In this document: piece after piece, positions 61,197 through 64,000 of the stretch
How positions within the stretch are numbered: the stretch's first letter is position 1
Layout of the letters: each line of letters starts with the position of its first letter
DNA from: Paenibacillus xylanilyticus
GTDB lineage: Bacteria; Bacillota; Bacilli; Paenibacillales; Paenibacillaceae
Direction: 5' to 3'
Assembly (NCBI RefSeq): GCF_009664365.1
Contig: NZ_CP044310.1
Span: 5,581,501-5,645,500 of the forward strand
Length of the DNA: 64,000 nt
Notes under the pieces: model-generated
Seen by the model: only the letters and a program-made list of their open reading frames with translations
Told to the model about the DNA's origin: nothing
Database searches by the model: none
Program-made: the position numbers and the translations under genes

Positions 61197-62302
61197 TTCT
61201 TCTGGCCTCCTTTTTTGCGAACAAAGCTTAACAGCAGCAAAAGGGCTGGAAGGATAGCAAACAAATAAACAGATACCTTTCCCACAAAGTCACCAAGTGC
61301 AAAAGTCTGATTGACGTCGTTTGGAAGAAAGGCAATAAAATAGATAATGGAAACTAAAATAAACATGGCTCCCAGTATTTCCTTTCGTTTGAACAATTGA
61401 GCGCATCCTATGGAAGCACCGTACAGTGTGACGGTGAAGGTGGAGAAGATCTGCATAATCCAGATGACCAGAAGTAACGATTCGAAGCGTTCAAATATCA
61501 ATCCCTGAATTTCAAAACTTCGCATTAAATCGAGTGTAGGCCAGGTTCGAGTCTTCATGCCATTGATGGACAAGCTGCCCACCACCATAATGACTGTAAC
61601 CAGATAGATCATTGTAGGAATAGCTGTCCCCCAAATAACAGACTTAAATCCTTTCTCTGGACTCTTCATATAGGCCATAACGACAAACATAATTTCATAT
61701 CCTGTATAGGCCAAGAGCGACGGCTTCAATCCTTTTATGACCGGCATAAATCCCTCTCCCAGCACGGGTCTCAGATTGTTTATCTCAAAGACTTTGCTGC
61801 TAAGCAGGATAGCTATGACAAAAATAACAATTGTGATAGGCAAAATAATCTCGAACAACCGCACGATTGCATTCAAACCGCCCGATATCAGATAAATCCC
61901 GATCCACATAAATCCCATTACTATCGCCCAAGTTGGCGTACGCTCAAGAAGATATAAATTGGTCACTTCCGCGAGCACCCTGACTTCAAATGCAGAGATA
62001 ATGAGAAAATACAGGATGATTGACATACTGATTACCATGGCAATCATTCTGCCGGTAATCTCCGGGACAAACTGAAACACCGTTTTCCCTGGAAATCTCC
62101 GGCACAGCGTAACCATGATGAAACCAATGAGCGTAATAATTACACCCGAGATGATAATGGAAATCCAGACATCCGGTGTATCTACGGCTTCTACCGTTGT
62201 TCGCGGCAAGGTCAGGATACCTGCTCCCAGCATATAGTTAATGATCATGATCGCAGCCTGAGCGGTTGTTAGGGGTGTGTAGGAAGGCTTCATTGGTTTC
62301 AC
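61193..62302 (-). CDS. Spore germination permease, GerB (GerAB) family
   Basis: The B subunit, a 369-residue amino-acid-permease-like protein with ten helices (YTPLTTAQAAIMIINYMLGAGILTLPRTTVEA in pieces). It binds the small-molecule germinant in known GerA receptors. Conserved family segments LLAYTGYEIMFVVMAYMKSPEKGFKS and ILPALLLLLSFVRKKGG close the protein. It lies 27 bp after the A-subunit gene. Confidence 0.94.
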   Translation of the reverse strand: MKPMKPSYTPLTTAQAAIMIINYMLGAGILTLPRTTVEAVDTPDVWISIIISGVIITLIGFIMVTLCRRFPGKTVFQFVPEITGRMIAMVISMSIILYFLIISAFEVRVLAEVTNLYLLERTPTWAIVMGFMWIGIYLISGGLNAIVRLFEIILPITIVIFVIAILLSSKVFEINNLRPVLGEGFMPVIKGLKPSLLAYTGYEIMFVVMAYMKSPEKGFKSVIWGTAIPTMIYLVTVIMVVGSLSINGMKTRTWPTLDLMRSFEIQGLIFERFESLLLVIWIMQIFSTFTVTLYGASIGCAQLFKRKEILGAMFILVSIIYFIAFLPNDVNQTFALGDFVGKVSVYLFAILPALLLLLSFVRKKGGQKK

Positions 62303-62329
62303 CTCTTCATCAGTTTCATAGCCTTGTCC

Positions 62330-64000
62330 TCATTTCTTGCGGTCCTGATCTTTGGGTTTCATCATGTAAGGGCGTTTCTTCATCATGCTCATTGGTGCCC
62401 TGATTAGGAAGTCCTTCCAGTCTGATAATCGATAAGGGACACTCGGGCTGACGTATGGAACGCCAAAGCTCTGTAACCGTGCAAGATGACTGCAGAGTAA
62501 CAGGATAAACAAAACCACCCCGTACAAGCCAAGTACTGCCGCACTAAACATGCCTATAAAACGCAGAATCCGCAGCGTTATCCCTGCGCTGTACGTCGGA
62601 ATGGAGAATGACGAGATTGCTGTAACGGCAACGACAATAACAAGAAACGGGCTGACAATCCCTGCCTGTACAGCGGCATCCCCGATAATGAGACCGCCGA
62701 CGATCCCCATCGCGGGTCCAATCGGTTTCGGTAGACGTATACCGGCTTCGCGCAATATCTCAATTGCCGTCTCCATAATGAGTGCTTCGATAATGGAGGG
62801 AAAGGGTACTCCTTTTCGCGTCTCGATAATGGTTAATGCCAGTTTGGTCGGAATCAGACCCGGATGAAAGGAAATAAACGAGATATACAAGGCAGGTGCC
62901 AGAAGGGCGATCATGGCTGCCAGAAAACGAAGCATACGGAGAAAGGTACCCGGAATCCATCGCTCATAATAGTCTTCAGGTGATTGCAGCAGCATGCTGA
63001 AGGTGGCCGGTACAATTAAGGCGAAGGGTGTACCGTCCAGCAATATGGCAACACGTCCTTCAAGCAAAGCACTGATCACCCGGTCCGGTCTTTCCGTATT
63101 CTGCACCTGCTGAAAAGGACTCAGCTGATCATCCTCAATGAGTTGCTCTACATACCCGGATTCCAGCATGGCGTCTACATCCAGCTTTTCGATTCGTTTT
63201 TGTACTTCAGCTACAATCTCGGGGTTGGCAATATCTTGAATATACGCAATAACCAGATCCTTTTTGATCCGTGTACCTACTTCATATTTCTGTATGAACA
63301 GGCTCTGGTTAGTCCCATATCGCCGCAGTACCCCCGTATTATCACTGAGACTTTCCGTAAAACCAATGCGCGGCCCACGGAGCAGGGCTTCGGATAACGG
63401 CTCTTCAATACTGCGTGTTTTTCCTTTGGCTGATCCAATGAGGAGAGCACCAGGCATACCATCAATAATGAGAGCATTTTTCCCGGACAGTACACCCAGA
63501 GCCAGTTCCTGTAATGACTCGGTTTCCTCTACCTGACTGACAGGCAGTAAATGATTTGTCAGGTATCCCTTAAGCAGATGGGCGTGTACCGGATGATTGA
63601 AGGCATCCTGTTTCAGTTCAGGCACGCCTCTTAGCATAAGAGGCGTGATCAAATGGTCGTCGACCAACTCCTGATCCACCAGACCATCAACATACATGAC
63701 AGCCGCAGATGTGTCCGTACCATAGATGAAGAACTCCCGGATATGTACGTCAGCATTCTGCCCAAAGGTCTCTCTTGAACTGATCAGATCTGTGGTATAG
63801 TGCCCTGTCAGCTTGATGTTCGCATATGTACCGGATTCAGTTCCTTGTGCCTGGTCAGTACCATTCGAAGAGGAGTCTCCTGAGTTTTGTTTTTGCTGCG
63901 AACTGGGATTCGTGAATGCACCTTTTCTAATGGATGAGCTAATCCACCGAGCTGCTTTTAATATCACTAGCGGAATGATTACAACCAAAAAGGCTTGTAC
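62330..64000 (-). CDS. Spore germination protein, GerA (GerAA) family; 5' end outside window
   Basis: The A subunit of the germinant receptor. The frame is open to the window edge, so the true start is beyond 64000 or within the last codons; the first residues seen are a hydrophobic segment (AFLVVIIPLVILKAARW). A polar linker follows, then the N-terminal domain with FIYGTDTSAAVMYVDGLVDQ, and the family core PDRVISALLEGRVAILLDGTPFALIVPATF. The membrane helices carry IIEALIMETAIEILREAGIRLPKPIGPAMGIVGGLIIGDAAVQAG (in pieces). First of the three operon genes. Confidence 0.93.
   Translation of the reverse strand, partial: VQAFLVVIIPLVILKAARWISSSIRKGAFTNPSSQQKQNSGDSSSNGTDQAQGTESGTYANIKLTGHYTTDLISSRETFGQNADVHIREFFIYGTDTSAAVMYVDGLVDQELVDDHLITPLMLRGVPELKQDAFNHPVHAHLLKGYLTNHLLPVSQVEETESLQELALGVLSGKNALIIDGMPGALLIGSAKGKTRSIEEPLSEALLRGPRIGFTESLSDNTGVLRRYGTNQSLFIQKYEVGTRIKKDLVIAYIQDIANPEIVAEVQKRIEKLDVDAMLESGYVEQLIEDDQLSPFQQVQNTERPDRVISALLEGRVAILLDGTPFALIVPATFSMLLQSPEDYYERWIPGTFLRMLRFLAAMIALLAPALYISFISFHPGLIPTKLALTIIETRKGVPFPSIIEALIMETAIEILREAGIRLPKPIGPAMGIVGGLIIGDAAVQAGIVSPFLVIVVAVTAISSFSIPTYSAGITLRILRFIGMFSAAVLGLYGVVLFILLLCSHLARLQSFGVPYVSPSVPYRLSDWKDFLIRAPMSMMKKRPYMMKPKDQDRKK

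Noticed and set aside
1..64000. CRISPR arrays, tRNA/rRNA genes, T-box or common riboswitch signatures
   Set aside because: I looked for regular short repeats, tRNA-like clover leaves and conserved cores such as T-box and TPP motifs and saw none that hold up.

Overview
The window is about 64 kb of chromosomal DNA of moderate GC. It looks like a spore-forming Firmicute of the Paenibacillus type. The signs are a GerA-type germination operon at the right edge, a Spo0E-like phosphatase, LplB/YtcP-type sugar permeases with a YesM/AraC two-component pair, copper-amine-oxidase-N-domain secreted proteins, strong AGGAGG ribosome sites with frequent TTG/GTG starts, and many U-tailed hairpin terminators. 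I see no rRNA, tRNA, CRISPR array, prophage or transposase. The species is an inference; the gene families are read directly from the translated sequence.

Layout. 0-9 kb: the N-terminal part of a sensor kinase (cut by the window), a polar amino-acid ABC importer with OsmC, a TetR regulator divergent from uppP, a thioredoxin-like protein, an aldo/keto reductase, a 55-residue small protein, gpmA and a DUF420 membrane protein. 9-15 kb: a CPA2 cation/proton antiporter behind a structured leader, then an operon of response regulator, kinase, pssA and dedA, then pdxK. 15-23 kb: a BcrAB-like exporter with its own two-component system, DegV, a three-gene ABC-2 exporter and an AspA/M14-type metallohydrolase. 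23-30 kb: a hydrolase-merR operon with a textbook MerR promoter, a YtkA-like lipoprotein, BdbC, and two secreted proteins each carrying a copper-amine-oxidase N-domain and an internally duplicated domain.

30-37 kb is the least explained part: a WXG100 protein faces an opposite-strand cluster with a WXG100-like helical head fused to a longer glycine-rich body, a polytopic membrane protein, a DUF4176 protein and an unknown protein. Next to it are an FGE/sulfatase-modifying-factor-like protein and a large DUF6138-like protein. It resembles a type VII secretion accessory or effector locus without the core EssC machinery in view. A 151-bp imperfect inverted-repeat element lies beside it.

37-45 kb: a complete sugar-uptake system (lipoprotein, AraC-type regulator, YesM-type kinase, two permeases). 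The promoters of the lipoprotein and the permeases share the same upstream element at the same distance from the -10 box, which strongly suggests the site of the regulator encoded between them. 45-54 kb: ArsR with an MFS exporter and a clear dyad operator, a SnoaL-like protein, an Rrf2 regulator lacking the third cluster cysteine of NsrR, and two AraC-controlled sugar oxidoreductase/isomerase groups. 54-60 kb: a response regulator, kinase, ABC ATPase and 800-residue FtsX-type permease in one direction. 60-64 kb: the germinant-receptor operon, with its A subunit running off the window.
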